Below are positions 17,039 through 26,820 of a stretch of DNA of 39,048 bases, piece after piece. Position 1 is the stretch's first letter. Every line of letters starts with the position of its first letter. The stretch comes from Hoylesella shahii DSM 15611 = JCM 12083. GTDB lineage: Bacteria; Bacteroidota; Bacteroidia; Bacteroidales; Bacteroidaceae. The translations under genes and the position numbers were made by a program. The notes beneath the pieces were generated by a model. It was given only the letters and a program-made list of their open reading frames with translations. It was not told where the DNA came from and made no database searches. The DNA lies in NCBI RefSeq assembly GCF_000613445.1, contig NZ_BAIZ01000030.1, positions 1 through 39,048 of the forward strand, given 5' to 3'.

Positions 17039-18631
17039 ATGATAGAACATCAATTAGTCTTGATCATTGCGCTCATTTTGGCCATTTGTGTATTGATTAT
17101 GGTGAGTCAGCGCGTAAAAGTGGCCTATCCCATTATGCTTGTATTGGGTGGTGTGGCAATGAGTTTCATTCCCGGCATGCCCCGTTTCAATATCAATCCC
17201 GACTTGATATTCCTTGTGTTTTTGCCACCTATACTGTACGAAGCGGCGTATTACAACTCGTGGAAAGAACTGTGGCGATGGCGCAGGATAATAGGTTCGT
17301 TTGCCTTTATTGTGGTGTTTATCACGGCCCTTGTTGTGGGATTTATAGCCAACACCTTTATTCCGGGTTTCTCGGTGGCCTTAGGTTTTTTGTTGGGTGG
17401 CATTGTTTCGCCCCCCGATGCCGTGTCGGCAGCCACCATTATGAAATTTGTAAAGGTGCCAAGGCGTATATCGGCCATTCTGGAAGGCGAGAGTTTGTTC
17501 AACGATGCCAGTTCGCTCATCATCGTTAAGTTTGCCCTTATTGCCATAGGGACAGGTCAATTTGTGTGGTATCAAGCAGCAACATCCTTTATATGGATGG
17601 TGATTGGTGGCGCTGGAGTGGGCGTGCTGCTGTCGTATGTGCTTATTAAGTTGCACAAATGGCTGCCCATGGACGAGAATATCGACACGATGTTCACCAT
17701 TCTTAGCCCGTATGTGATGTATATTTCTGCCGAAACCGTTGAGGCATCAGGCGTGTTGGCCGTGGTGAGTGGTGGGCTTTACTTCAGTTATCGCCGCATA
17801 CTAATCGTTGGTTCGTCGTCGAGATTGCGTTCCGAGCATGTGTGGAACTTCCTTATTTTCTTGCTCAATGGTATGGCATTTTTGCTTATCGGTTTGGATA
17901 TGCCCGAGATAATGATGGGTTTGAAAGAAGATGGCGTGAGTCTTTGGATGGCAACAGCCTACGGTTTGCTCATCACCATGGCACTAGTGGTTATCCGTAT
18001 GGGTGCGGCTTTCAGTGCAGTGTTTATCACACGCTTTATGAGTAAGTTTATTACGGTGGCCGATTCACGCAAACAAGGCTATGCCGGACCCTTGGTTTTG
18101 GGCTGGACAGGCATGCGCGGAGTGGTTTCGCTGGCTGCAGCTTTGTCTATTCCGCTGTATATTCCAGACACGCAAATAGCTTTTCCCGAACGAAGTTTGG
18201 TGCTCTACATCACGTTTATGGTGATAACCCTCACGCTAATATTCCAAGGATTGACGCTTCCCGTGCTGCTCAAGATGGTGAAGCTGCCCAATTACGACGA
18301 CCATATGTCCCACGCAGAAGCCCAACGCATCATCCGAATAGGTATGGCACAGGCCAGTCTTGACTTTCTGGAGCGCAACAATATGTGCGAAGACATACCC
18401 CATTCGGCGGTGTTAAACAATCTGGTGAACCACTGGAACGAGCTGTTGGAAAGTGAAGGGAGCGCCACACTCTACGATGAGGTGGTGCGAAAAACCTATC
18501 GCGAGATACTTGAAGAGCAACGATTGTGGTTGAACAAGCTTAACAACGAAAACGAAAGAGTGGACGAGGAACTTGTGAGACACTTTATTCATCGCATCGA
18601 TTTGGAGGAAGAACGCCTATTGAAAGAGTAA
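17039..18631 (+). CDS. CPA1-family Na+/H+ (cation/proton) antiporter
   Basis: 530 residues. Roughly 10-12 hydrophobic spans fill the first 420 residues, and a soluble helical tail of about 110 residues follows. Family signatures are present: FLPPILYEAAY, GGIVSPPDAVSAATI with the conserved Asp, and LEGESLFNDASSLI, containing the ND transport-site residues. GWTGMRGVVSLAAALSIP carries the conserved Arg near the end of the membrane part. It exchanges Na+ (or K+) for protons across the inner membrane and helps pH and salt homeostasis. The C-terminal tail, rich in E and R, may be regulatory. The gene stands alone, about 145 bases after the DoxX gene. Confidence 0.9.
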   Translation: MIEHQLVLIIALILAICVLIMVSQRVKVAYPIMLVLGGVAMSFIPGMPRFNINPDLIFLVFLPPILYEAAYYNSWKELWRWRRIIGSFAFIVVFITALVVGFIANTFIPGFSVALGFLLGGIVSPPDAVSAATIMKFVKVPRRISAILEGESLFNDASSLIIVKFALIAIGTGQFVWYQAATSFIWMVIGGAGVGVLLSYVLIKLHKWLPMDENIDTMFTILSPYVMYISAETVEASGVLAVVSGGLYFSYRRILIVGSSSRLRSEHVWNFLIFLLNGMAFLLIGLDMPEIMMGLKEDGVSLWMATAYGLLITMALVVIRMGAAFSAVFITRFMSKFITVADSRKQGYAGPLVLGWTGMRGVVSLAAALSIPLYIPDTQIAFPERSLVLYITFMVITLTLIFQGLTLPVLLKMVKLPNYDDHMSHAEAQRIIRIGMAQASLDFLERNNMCEDIPHSAVLNNLVNHWNELLESEGSATLYDEVVRKTYREILEEQRLWLNKLNNENERVDEELVRHFIHRIDLEEERLLKE

Positions 18632-18692
18632 AACACAAGGCACAGATGTAGAAAATAAGCTTAGAAGAGGTTGTATTTTAATGCTATTGTCC

Positions 18693-18700
18693 TAACTTTG
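18693..18700 (+). promoter_or_regulatory. -7 box TAACTTTG before the membrane protein at 18802
   Basis: Perfect TAnnTTTG box 102 bases before the ATG at 18802. Confidence 0.55.
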
Positions 18701-18801
18701 CAAACAAGAAGTGGAAAAATCTGTGTTGCTTGCCATAGCATGTGGCCTTGTTTTGCTACCTGCTGTGTGGTATTGAACATCGCCATTTAAAACATTAAGA
18801 T

Positions 18802-19254
18802 ATGGAAAAAACAAGTTTGCTAAAACAATTGTCGCTACTATGCGTGGTGGGGTCGCTCGGCATAACCCTGTATAGCGTGCTTACAAAACAGGTTGTAACC
18901 TGCCATTTTGCCTTCCCCTTTGGGGTGGATTTCAACCTTTCGCCCCATGTTCTGTGGGTGATTGTGGGCATGCAGCTGTTGCTTTACCTGCTCATCACCA
19001 AAATACGAATGACCAGTTATCGCATTAACAGGAAACGATTTGAAATAGTACAGACAGAAGAAAACATGCAACTGATGCACCAATTCAGAGAAAGATTGCT
19101 CTTAACCGTTAACTTGGTGCTGCTTTATATGGTGATAAGTTTTGCAGGCATGGTGCCATTCACGATATTTTTGCCCAATTTGTTGTTGGCAATCATCGGC
19201 ATAATGCTTGTAAAACTGCTATACACGATATGGAAAAATAGTCAAAATCCATAG
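18802..19254 (+). CDS. Predicted four-span inner membrane protein, unknown family
   Basis: 150 residues with four hydrophobic spans: [55 protein letters not shown], and [20 protein letters not shown] charged loop ([19 protein letters not shown]) lies between spans 2 and 3. No catalytic or transport motif is visible. The topology resembles small DUF1648/SdpI-like or YvaD-type membrane proteins, but similarity is weak and I do not assign a family. It has its own promoter box and precedes metK by 170 bases. Confidence 0.55.
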   Translation: MEKTSLLKQLSLLCVVGSLGITLYSVLTKQVVTCHFAFPFGVDFNLSPHVLWVIVGMQLLLYLLITKIRMTSYRINRKRFEIVQTEENMQLMHQFRERLLLTVNLVLLYMVISFAGMVPFTIFLPNLLLAIIGIMLVKLLYTIWKNSQNP

Positions 19255-19316
19255 CCACACATCCCCTTTTTATGTTATTTTGCAGCGTGGCTTAGAGCCA
19301 GTTGCACAATTTTGCG

Positions 19317-19324
19317 TAACTTTG
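19317..19324 (+). promoter_or_regulatory. -7 box TAACTTTG of metK
   Basis: TAnnTTTG 99 bases before the metK ATG. The leader holds a perfect 8-bp hairpin, CTGCCCAC (19345-19352) with GTGGGCAG (19364-19371), loop of 11 bases. The leader may be regulatory, but I cannot match it to a known SAM riboswitch. Confidence 0.5.
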
Positions 19325-19423
19325 CAGTCGCAAATAGGCCTTGTCTGCCCACAAACAACAGCCGTGGGCAGTGCAGGGCGCATGCGCATATATAATATTC
19401 ACAGATACACAAACAATAAAATT

Positions 19424-20682
19424 ATGGCATATCTTTTTTCGTCTGAGTCGGTTTCAGAAGGTCATCCCGACAAGGTTTCCGACCAAATATCCGACGCATT
19501 GGTAGACCAATTCTTGGCTTACGACGACGAAGCGCACTGCGCAATAGAAACATTTGTAACCACAGGTCAAGTGGTTATCATGGGCGAAGTGCGTTCAGAA
19601 TCGTACATCGACCTGCAAACCATCGCTCGCAGCACCATCAATCGCATAGGTTACACCAAATCAGAATATCAATTCGACGGTAATTCGTGTGGTGTGCTCA
19701 CCGCCATTCACGAACAAAGCGACGATATCAACCGTGGCGTTAGTCGCGAAGAAGCCGAAGAACAAGGCGCTGGCGACCAAGGAATGATGTTTGGTTACGC
19801 CACCAACGAAACCGAAAACTATATGCACTGTCGTTAGACCTGGCACATCTGCTGATGATTACGTTGGCCGAAATAAGAAAAGAGGGCAAAGAGATGACTT
19901 ATTTGCGCCCCGACTCAAAGAGTCAGGTGACGGTGGAATACTCCGACGACGGACAACCCGTGCGCATCGACACCATCGTGGTGAGCACTCAGCACGACGA
20001 TTTTGGTCCCGACGACGACCAGATGCTCGCAAAGATTAAGGCCGATGTGCTCAGTGTGCTGATGCCTCGCGTGAAAGCGCAGATAACAAGCCCCAAAGTG
20101 CTGGCTCTTTTCAACGATGATATCAAGTATTTTGTTAACCCCACAGGTAAATTTGTTATCGGTGGCCCTCACGGCGACACAGGTTTGACAGGCCGAAAAA
20201 TAATCGTAGACACCTACGGCGGTAAGGGAGCACACGGCGGAGGCGCCTTCTCGGGCAAAGACCCAAGTAAGGTAGACCGCTCTGCTGCTTATGCTGCGCG
20301 CCACATTGCCAAGAATATGGTGGCAGCAGGTGTGGCCGATGAGATGCAGGTTCAGGTGAGTTATGCCATCGGTGTGGCCAAACCCGTTAACATCTATGTA
20401 AACACTTACGGCCGAAGTAAGGTGAAATTCACCGATGGCGAAATAGCACAAAAGGTGGCCGAACTGTTCGACTTGCGCCCAAAAGCCATCGAACGCACCC
20501 TTAAACTGCGCCAACCCATCTACACAGAGACAGCCGCTTACGGGCATATGGGAAGGAAAAACGAGGTGGTGAAGAAGACTTTTACCAGTCGTTATCATGA
20601 AACAAAGGTGATGGAGGTGGAATTGTTTACCTGGGAGAAGCTCGATCGCGTAGACGATATCAAGAAAGCGTTCGGCCTTTAA
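19424..20682 (+). pseudogene. metK: S-adenosylmethionine synthetase, one-base frameshift
   Basis: MetK makes S-adenosylmethionine from methionine and ATP. The gene starts at 19424 with [20 protein letters not shown] (the GHPDK ATP-binding motif), and keeps [16 protein letters not shown]. It then breaks: ATGCACTGTCGTTAG, where the expected frame continues Pro-Leu-Ser-Leu-Asp-Leu-Ala-His. One C is missing at about 19826 (ATG-C-A-CTG for ATG-CCA-CTG). The other frame runs from [20 protein letters not shown] to the end with [39 protein letters not shown] and the FGL terminus. The restored protein is 419 residues, a normal length. Because metK is normally essential, a sequencing or assembly error is the best explanation, though a duplicate elsewhere is possible. 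Confidence 0.9.
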
Positions 20683-20691
20683 TCGCTTGCA

Positions 20692-20742
20692 GCATGCCCC
20701 GATGCCCATAGCTTAACAGCATAGACGGTTAGCGGGGCATGC
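20692..20742 (+). terminator. Hairpin after metK
   Basis: GCATGCCCC (20692-20700) pairs perfectly with GGGGCATGC (20734-20742). The 33-base loop is large and the following run is weak (CTTGCCCTT), so termination is only likely. Confidence 0.4.
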
Positions 20743-20869
20743 CTTGCCCTTATCATATAATGTATCCTTGTAGGTCAACGCTTAGTTAATGTCACGAGGC
20801 GCAAGCCACGAGCAAAGAAAAGGCCTGCAATATCATTCCTAACACATCCCAACAAGCCCACTCCGAAAC

Positions 20870-21910
20870 GTGCTCAAACCCGTTAAAGAACAACATTATA
20901 TCGCCTCTGCCGACACCACGGCAACCGAAACCGCCTTAGTAGACAGCGCAAAGGCGGCTAAACCCAAGGTGCTAACACCCAAGGAGGTGCTTAGTTGGTT
21001 GCCCTATGACGCCACTCCCGAGCAGCAAGATTCGGCCATTCAGGCGCATTTTAAGCCTGGACCCATCAATTGGAGCGAGCGTCCCGACACGCTTCACCTA
21101 CCCGGACACGCGGTGGGAAAGGATGTACGCATCGTGGATTTGCCACTATATTATCGCGAATCATTTTTCTCGAAGAGCCATTTTTATCATCCCGAGCTTC
21201 CCGCTGGTAGGCCCGGCGTGGCTGGCGACCCCGTTCCTTACACCATTGCTAGCGACAATTTGCTCACCTCGTTGCTGCTAGCGTGCTTCATGTTAGGCTG
21301 TGTGGCCTTTGCTCAGTCGCGCGATTTCATCTTCCGACAGGTGAAACACTTCTTCCGAGTGCGCAACGAAGGAACATCCGAAATAGCCGAAACAACGGGT
21401 GAAATACGCTTCCAGATGTTCTTGGCCGTACAAACAAGCTTGCTCTATGCCATCCTTTTCTTCCTTTATCTGCGACACCAGCGCATCGAAACCTTTATTG
21501 CCGAGCAGTTTGTTGTTATCGGGATACTGGCCGCTTTGGTGGCAGGCTACTTCCTTTTAAAGACCTTTGCACATTGGTTTGTGGGCTGGGTGTTCTTTGG
21601 AAAACGCAAAAACACACAGTGGCTCAAGTCTTATCTCTTCCTTGTTTCATCGCAAGGCGTATTGCTTTTGCCACTGGTAATGTTGCAAGCCTACTTCGAA
21701 CTGAGCATGCAAAGCAGTATAATCTATGTGGCCAGCGTGTTAGGGGCAAGCAAGTTGCTGTCGTTTTACAAGACCTACCTTATCTTTTTCCGTAAAAAAG
21801 GCCCTTTTCTGCAGATTTTTTTGTACTTTTGCGCTCTCGAAATTGTGCCTTTGTTCGCCCTATGGGGCGTATTAACAATAGCCTCCAATTATTTGAAAAT
21901 CAATTTTTAA
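20870..21910 (+). CDS. DUF4271 membrane protein
   Basis: 346 residues from a GTG at 20870. No ATG lies in frame before residue 143, so an alternative start codon is needed. The first 130 residues are a soluble, Pro/Ser-rich region; the rest carries about five to six membrane spans, including LLTSLLLACFMLGCVAFAQ, MFLAVQTSLLYAILFFLYL, VIGILAALVAGYFLLKTFAH, VSSQGVLLLPLVMLQAYF and LFALWGVLTIASNYLKI. This matches DUF4271, a family restricted to Bacteroidota and regularly found directly before hemD, exactly the arrangement here (9 bases before the hemD ATG). A role in the envelope or in heme metabolism is guessed from the linkage only. Confidence 0.75.
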   Translation: MLKPVKEQHYIASADTTATETALVDSAKAAKPKVLTPKEVLSWLPYDATPEQQDSAIQAHFKPGPINWSERPDTLHLPGHAVGKDVRIVDLPLYYRESFFSKSHFYHPELPAGRPGVAGDPVPYTIASDNLLTSLLLACFMLGCVAFAQSRDFIFRQVKHFFRVRNEGTSEIAETTGEIRFQMFLAVQTSLLYAILFFLYLRHQRIETFIAEQFVVIGILAALVAGYFLLKTFAHWFVGWVFFGKRKNTQWLKSYLFLVSSQGVLLLPLVMLQAYFELSMQSSIIYVASVLGASKLLSFYKTYLIFFRKKGPFLQIFLYFCALEIVPLFALWGVLTIASNYLKINF

Positions 21911-21918
21911 GAAAGTAG

Positions 21919-22665
21919 ATGGTAAAAAAGATATTAATATCTCAACCCAGACCGACGAGTGATAAGTCGCCCTACTTCGATATAGAGAGAGAGTATGGCG
22001 TTGATTTGGTGTTCCGACCCTTTGTACAGGTAGAGGGCATTACGTCAAAAGAGTTTCGCCAACAAAAGGTAAGTATTCCCAATTACACGGCAATCGTGTT
22101 CACGTCGCGCCACGCAATCGACCACTTTTTTACGCTGGCCAAAGAGTTGCGCGTTACTATTCCCGAGACACTAAAGTATTTTTGTGTAACCGAAACAATT
22201 GCATTGTACATCCAAAAATACGTGCAATATCGCAAACGTAAAGTGTTTTTCGGTACAACGGGCAAGATGGAAGACTTGCTGCCCACCATGGCAAAGCACA
22301 AACAAGAGAAGTATCTCGTGCCAATGAGCGACAACCATAACGACGATATCGCCAAACTGCTCGACTCGAAGAAGTTAAATCACACCGAATGCGTGATGTA
22401 TAGAACCATCACCAATGACTTTACGCCCGAAGAAATTAAGAACTTCGATTACGATATGCTCATCTTTGTGAGTCCCACGGGTGTGAAATCGTTTGTTAAA
22501 GACTTCCCTAACTTCAAGCAGGGCGACGTTCGTATAGGCACTTTTGGCCCTGCAACGTCGAAAGCTATCGTGGATGAGGGCTTGAGACTCGACTTCCAAG
22601 CTCCTTCGAAAGAGTATCCATCGATGTCGGGGGCGCTCAAAGCCTACCTCGACGAACATAAGTAA
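21919..22665 (+). CDS. hemD: Uroporphyrinogen-III synthase
   Basis: 248 residues. HemD cyclises hydroxymethylbilane into uroporphyrinogen III in heme and siroheme synthesis. It starts MVKKILISQPRPTSDKSPYF, typical of the Bacteroidota form, and continues with FVQVEGITSKEFRQQK. The two-domain fold shows in YTAIVFTSRHAIDHFF (residues about 53-68) and FDYDMLIFVSPTGVKSFVKD (about 175-194), then RIGTFGPATSKAIVDEGLRL, the usual second-domain turn. The family diverges a lot, so identity rests on these motifs and on the DUF4271 partner 9 bases upstream. A hairpin at 22675-22706 separates it from rnpA. Confidence 0.8.
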   Translation: MVKKILISQPRPTSDKSPYFDIEREYGVDLVFRPFVQVEGITSKEFRQQKVSIPNYTAIVFTSRHAIDHFFTLAKELRVTIPETLKYFCVTETIALYIQKYVQYRKRKVFFGTTGKMEDLLPTMAKHKQEKYLVPMSDNHNDDIAKLLDSKKLNHTECVMYRTITNDFTPEEIKNFDYDMLIFVSPTGVKSFVKDFPNFKQGDVRIGTFGPATSKAIVDEGLRLDFQAPSKEYPSMSGALKAYLDEHK

Positions 22666-22674
22666 GGCGCCTTG

Positions 22675-22706
22675 TTGGCATGATGACTACACTTGCCTCA
22701 TGCCAA
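22675..22706 (+). other. Hairpin between hemD and rnpA
   Basis: TTGGCATGA (22675-22683) pairs perfectly with TCATGCCAA (22698-22706), loop of 14 bases. There is no T-run, so it may be an RNA-processing or weak termination structure. Confidence 0.4.
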
Positions 22707-22794
22707 AAGGGCGTGCCCTACACACTATTGGCTCGCGTGCTTGCAACTTAAGGCTAGCACTAAAAGCCAAACCCCAACTCCAAACACCAGTAAC

Positions 22795-23202
22795 ATGCCA
22801 TCAACGGTAACACAAAAGCTCAGTAAACAAGAACGTGCCTGTGGCAAAAAGCTCACCGAGGCACTCTTCTGTGGTGCTAATAGCCGTTCGTTTGCTGCTT
22901 TCCCCTTGAGGGTTGTTTATCTGGTGCAACCGCTATTGCAGGCCGAAAACCCCGAAAAAGCAGCCGCACAAATGATGGTGAGCGTGCCAAAAAGGAAGTT
23001 TAAACATGCTGTCGACCGCAATAGGGTGAAGAGACAGCTACGCGAAGCCTTTCGAAAAAACAAGCACTTGCTTTACGATAAACTGCCAGAAGGGCAACAA
23101 CTCACGATGGGTTTTCTCTGGCTCGACCATGTTCACCATGCTTCGGCCGTGGTTGAGGCTAAGGTTCAAAACCTTTTACGACGCATAGGAGAAAGCTTAT
23201 GA
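22795..23202 (+). CDS. rnpA: Ribonuclease P protein component
   Basis: 135 residues from ATG 22795; an in-frame ATG at 22693 would add 34 unlikely residues. RnpA binds the RNase P RNA and supports 5' maturation of tRNA. It starts [20 protein letters not shown] and keeps the substrate/RNA-binding block FPLRVVYLV ... [20 protein letters not shown] followed by [11 protein letters not shown], the family signature. The yidD gene overlaps its last codon by 4 bases (ATGA), the usual rnpA-yidD pairing in bacteria. Confidence 0.9.
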   Translation: MPSTVTQKLSKQERACGKKLTEALFCGANSRSFAAFPLRVVYLVQPLLQAENPEKAAAQMMVSVPKRKFKHAVDRNRVKRQLREAFRKNKHLLYDKLPEGQQLTMGFLWLDHVHHASAVVEAKVQNLLRRIGESL

Positions 23203-23450
23203 ATGCTCTTCGCTCCTTTTTAGTGCTGCTTAGGCGAGTGGCCGTGTGGCTCTTGCTGTTGCCTATTCGCTTCTATCAGTTGGCCATTTCGCCCTATACG
23301 CCTCCCGCTTGTAGGTTTACACCCACTTGTTCTGAGTATGCCAAGCAGGCCATTATTAAGCATGGGCCGTTTAAAGGATTGGCCTTGGCCGTGTGGCGAC
23401 TGCTTAGATGCAATCCCTGGGGTGGCAGTGGGTACGACCCAGTGCCGTGA
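23199..23450 (+). CDS. yidD: Membrane protein insertion efficiency factor YidD
   Basis: 83 residues. YidD helps membrane protein insertion beside YidC. The family motif is nearly complete: [20 protein letters not shown] followed by [17 protein letters not shown], then [16 protein letters not shown] at the C-terminus, with the two family Cys residues. An N-terminal amphipathic helix ([18 protein letters not shown]) fits membrane-surface binding. It overlaps rnpA by 4 bases, implying coupled translation. Confidence 0.95.
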   Translation: MNALRSFLVLLRRVAVWLLLLPIRFYQLAISPYTPPACRFTPTCSEYAKQAIIKHGPFKGLALAVWRLLRCNPWGGSGYDPVP

Positions 23451-23484
23451 AATACAAACCCCAAGCCTGTAACAAGGCTTCTAA

Positions 23485-23565
23485 TTCGTGAACTAACAAA
23501 ACTCGTTTACGCGTTAACTTGCGAACTAATAAACCTGTTTACTCGTTAACTTGTCAACTAGTAAT
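23485..23565 (+). repeat. Octamer tandem repeat before tyrS
   Basis: About ten units of an 8-base pattern CTNGTNAA (e.g. CTCGTTTA, CGCGTTAA, CTTGCGAA, CTCGTTAA, CTTGTCAA), one unit being 9 bases. The same octamer pattern recurs at 38314-38361 and, inverted, at 39005-39045. Confidence 0.7.
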
Positions 23566-23584
23566 AACCATTTCATAAATCCCG

Positions 23585-24886
23585 ATGAAGAAAAATTTTG
23601 TAGAAGAACTAAGATGGCGCGGCATGTTGGCCCAAATTATGCCAGGTACTGAAGAACTGTTGCAAAAAGAAACCGTGACCGCTTATTTGGGAACCGACCC
23701 CACAGCCGACTCTTTGCACATCGGGCATCTTGCCGGTATCATGATGCTTAGGCACTTGCAGATGTGCGGACACAAACCTATCATACTCGTGGGAGGTGCT
23801 ACTGGTATGATTGGAGACCCCTCGGGCAAGAGCATGGAACGTAACTTGCTCGATGCACAAACACTATATCACAACCAAGAATGCATCAAAGCGCAGGTGG
23901 CTAAGTTTCTCGACTTCAACGCTGAGGGCGATAACGCTGCCGAAATGGTGAACAACTACGACTGGATGAAGGACTTTTCGTTCCTTGATTTCGCGCGTAA
24001 GGTGGGCAAACACATCACCGTTAACTACATGATGGCGAAAGATAGCGTTAAAAAACGCCTTAATGGCGATGCTAGAGACGGTCTTTCGTTCACCGAATTT
24101 ACTTACCAATTGCTGCAAGGTTACGACTTTCTTCACCTCTACGAAACCAAAGGTTGCAAGCTACAACTTGGTGGTAACGACCAATGGGGCAACATGACTA
24201 CTGGTGCAGAGCTTATTCGTCGCACCTTAGGTGTTGAAACCGAGGCCTATGCTCTTACCTGTCCGCTCATCACTAAGGCCGACGGAACAAAGTTTGGCAA
24301 AACAGAAAGCGGAAATATTTGGCTCGATGCTAAGCGCACTTCGCCTTATATGTTCTACCAATTCTGGCTCAATGTGAGCGATGCTGATGCCGAACGCTAT
24401 ATTAAGATTTTCACTTCGCTGGATAAAGACACGATTGATGCCTTGATTGCCGAGCAGAACGAAGACCCAGGACGTAGACCTTTGCAAAAGCGTTTGGCCG
24501 AAGAAGTAACGGTAATGGTTCATTCGCAGGCTGCTCTTGAACAGGCTATGGAGGCCAGCAACATCCTTTTTGGAAAAGCCACTAAGGAAAGTTTGCTTAA
24601 ACTCGACGAACAAACTCTGCTCGATGTCTTCGAAGGCGTGCCTCATTACGAAATGGATAAGTCGCTGCTTGGCCAACAAGCTATCGAACTTTTTACACGC
24701 GAGGATGTGCCTGTGTTTGCTAGCAAGGGCGAAATGCGTAAGCTGGTGCAAGGCGGAGGCGTGTCGCTCAACAAGGAAAAGCTGGCTGCTGCCGACTATC
24801 TTGTTACTGCCGACGACCTTATTGATGGCAAATATTTACTGGTGCAGCGCGGTAAGAAAAACTATTACCTGCTCATCGTGAAATAA
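23585..24886 (+). CDS. tyrS: Tyrosyl-tRNA synthetase
   Basis: 433 residues. It charges tRNA-Tyr. Class I signatures are intact: HIGH at residues 45-48 ([10 protein letters not shown]) and KFGKT at 236-240, the family's KMSKS-type loop. [10 protein letters not shown] (about 77-86) and GNDQWGNM (about 197-204) also match TyrRS, and the C-terminal 70 residues ([19 protein letters not shown] onward) form an S4 RNA-binding domain. The start at 23585 gives [15 protein letters not shown], the common Bacteroidota beginning. A palindromic terminator follows at 24935-24989. Confidence 0.97.
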   Translation: MKKNFVEELRWRGMLAQIMPGTEELLQKETVTAYLGTDPTADSLHIGHLAGIMMLRHLQMCGHKPIILVGGATGMIGDPSGKSMERNLLDAQTLYHNQECIKAQVAKFLDFNAEGDNAAEMVNNYDWMKDFSFLDFARKVGKHITVNYMMAKDSVKKRLNGDARDGLSFTEFTYQLLQGYDFLHLYETKGCKLQLGGNDQWGNMTTGAELIRRTLGVETEAYALTCPLITKADGTKFGKTESGNIWLDAKRTSPYMFYQFWLNVSDADAERYIKIFTSLDKDTIDALIAEQNEDPGRRPLQKRLAEEVTVMVHSQAALEQAMEASNILFGKATKESLLKLDEQTLLDVFEGVPHYEMDKSLLGQQAIELFTREDVPVFASKGEMRKLVQGGGVSLNKEKLAAADYLVTADDLIDGKYLLVQRGKKNYYLLIVK

Positions 24887-24934
24887 TACACCCTGGCATT
24901 GGTCTCCAACGACCAATGTGCAAGGCTAACGAAC

Positions 24935-24989
24935 ATAAAAATTGGGCATTCGCAAGTGGTATTCCACCTTGCGAATGCCCAATTTTTAT
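24935..24989. terminator. Bidirectional terminator between tyrS and the Na/Pi cotransporter gene
   Basis: Near-perfect palindrome: ATAAAAATTGGGCATTCGCA and its reverse complement flank a short loop (one bulged C), with an A-run on the left and a T-run on the right. It serves the convergent genes tyrS (+) and the gene ending at 25017 (-). Confidence 0.9.
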
Positions 24990-25016
24990 GCCTTAAAGGC
25001 TAGCCTGTAGTGGCTG

Positions 25017-26732
25017 TTATGCCTCCACTCGACGTGTACCCATGCGAGCTTCAACCACGTTAACCACGTAGTCGGCCAGCTTTTCGCACTCGTTAATAAT
25101 GTCCATATACATCGTTCCCACGTTGTAAGTGTATTCGTGGTTGTTGATGTCGAACACGTTTTGCGTACGCAATTGCGTGCGATAATTGTTGATTTCTGTT
25201 TCGATGTTAAACGAACGGTTAACGTCTAGATGCTCTTTACGTCCGCGAATGATAACATTCATCTGCGACAGACTATCGTCGGTGAGTTCAAACATCTGAT
25301 GTATGCGCTCGTATTGCTTCTCAGTAAAGTCTTCTTTCGAGTTCACCAGTCGGCTAATGGTGCGTGCTAGGTTGTAACAGCTGTCGCCAATACTTTCTAA
25401 CTCGGTAATCTCGCGCATCATATCGCGTATCTTAGCCTTTGTTTCGTCGCTCAAGTGGGCATCGCTCACGGCGCTAAGATACTTTGCAATTTCTTGCTCC
25501 ATGCTGTCAGAAATGTTTTCATACTTCTCGATACGCGTGTAAAGCTTCACAAACTCCGATTCGTCGTGTGTGCTAAGCAGTTCGCGCACCATGCCAAACA
25601 TCCGTTGCATGCGTTCTGCAAAGCTGCTAATTTCTTTTTGAGCCTCGAGCACAGAAAGCTCGGGAGTTTTCATAATGCCAGCTTGTATGAAACGCAAACG
25701 GAAGTCTTCTTCTTCGTCTTTCTTGCCCGACTTGATTATCCAACACACAATCTTCTCTATCTGGGGGATGAACCAGATAAGAATTCCCGTATTAAAGAGG
25801 TTGAAACAGGTGTGGAACATGGCCAGGATAATGGGCAATGTTTTTGCCAAATCGGTGGCGTTGGGCGTGGCTGCTGTGGGGTCGTAGCCCACAAGGCGGC
25901 ATATCATGTTCACGAAGGGATAGAAGAATATCAGCACCCAAATCACACCAAACACGTTAAACACTAAGTGGGCCATGGCTGTGCGGCGAGCTTGCACGTT
26001 AGAACCAAGCGCCACGAGGTTGGCTGTTCCTGTGGTTCCGATGTTCTCGCCCATAACCAATGCAATGCCAAGATATATGGGTAGCACGCCCGTGGTGCAA
26101 AGAAGGATGGTGATAGCCATCACTGCTGCCGACGATTGCACGATAAGGGTGATGATTGTGCCTATCAACAAGAAGATGAGTATAGAGAAATAGCTGTTTA
26201 CATCAAACGAACTAAAAAAGTCGATAGCGGCCTGGTTGTGTTGCAAATCGAGCGATTTGCCTGTGTCGCTAAGCAAAACAAGACTGTAAAACAAAAAGGC
26301 TATACCAAAAAGGAAGTCGCCTTTATATCGTTGTTTGCGATTGTAGATAAGCATAATACCCACCATGAAAGCTGGGAAAACAAAGCTAGTGAGGTCTATA
26401 GAGAAGCCCAACGACATAATCCAAGCCGTTAGCGTGGTACCAATGTTGGCACCCATAATCACCGATATGGCCTGGGCCAACGTGAGCAAACCTGCATTTA
26501 CAAACGAAACGGTCATCACCGTGGTGGCCGTAGACGACTGAACGGCGCTCGTAATCAGCGTTCCTGTTAGCATGCCTGTAAAGCGGTTGGTGGTCATTGC
26601 ACCCAAAATGTGGCGCAACTGGGGACCTGCCATCTTCTGCAATGCTTCACTCATTATCTTCATACCATAAATGAGCAATGCAAGCGAACCCGCAATCTTA
26701 AAAATAAAAACCAGATAATTGCTTGTATCCAT
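25017..26732 (-). CDS. Na/Pi cotransporter family protein with PhoU-like C-terminus
   Basis: 571 residues. The N-terminal 330 residues hold two inverted repeats of a NptA/SLC34-like transporter with the motifs VQSSTATTVMTVSF (about 63-76) and VQSSAAVMAITILL (about 200-213), the QSS pair that defines the family. GANIGTTLTAWI and GENIGTTGTANL are further repeat signatures. The C-terminal part (about 370-560) is helical and PhoU-like (SVLEAQKEISSFAERMQRMF, ELESIGDSCYNLARTISRLV, CEKLADYVVNVVEAR). It probably imports phosphate with sodium, or regulates such uptake, at the inner membrane. It is transcribed away from the nucleoside kinase gene. Confidence 0.85.
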   Translation of the reverse strand: MDTSNYLVFIFKIAGSLALLIYGMKIMSEALQKMAGPQLRHILGAMTTNRFTGMLTGTLITSAVQSSTATTVMTVSFVNAGLLTLAQAISVIMGANIGTTLTAWIMSLGFSIDLTSFVFPAFMVGIMLIYNRKQRYKGDFLFGIAFLFYSLVLLSDTGKSLDLQHNQAAIDFFSSFDVNSYFSILIFLLIGTIITLIVQSSAAVMAITILLCTTGVLPIYLGIALVMGENIGTTGTANLVALGSNVQARRTAMAHLVFNVFGVIWVLIFFYPFVNMICRLVGYDPTAATPNATDLAKTLPIILAMFHTCFNLFNTGILIWFIPQIEKIVCWIIKSGKKDEEEDFRLRFIQAGIMKTPELSVLEAQKEISSFAERMQRMFGMVRELLSTHDESEFVKLYTRIEKYENISDSMEQEIAKYLSAVSDAHLSDETKAKIRDMMREITELESIGDSCYNLARTISRLVNSKEDFTEKQYERIHQMFELTDDSLSQMNVIIRGRKEHLDVNRSFNIETEINNYRTQLRTQNVFDINNHEYTYNVGTMYMDIINECEKLADYVVNVVEARMGTRRVEA

Positions 26733-26820
26733 AAATTAACTATAATGTGGTGGCTTACTCTTGTGACTTTGAAATATATTCTTTAACTTTACACTCACTA
26801 AATTCTTAATGTTGCTAAGC

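Noticed and set aside
19325..19423. Known SAM riboswitch before metK
   Set aside because: Only one hairpin is visible and I cannot place the conserved core of SAM-I, SAM-II or SAM-IV; not called.
20870..21910. Splitting the DUF4271 gene into a soluble and a membrane gene
   Set aside because: The frame is continuous, and the long soluble N-terminus before the spans is compatible with the family.
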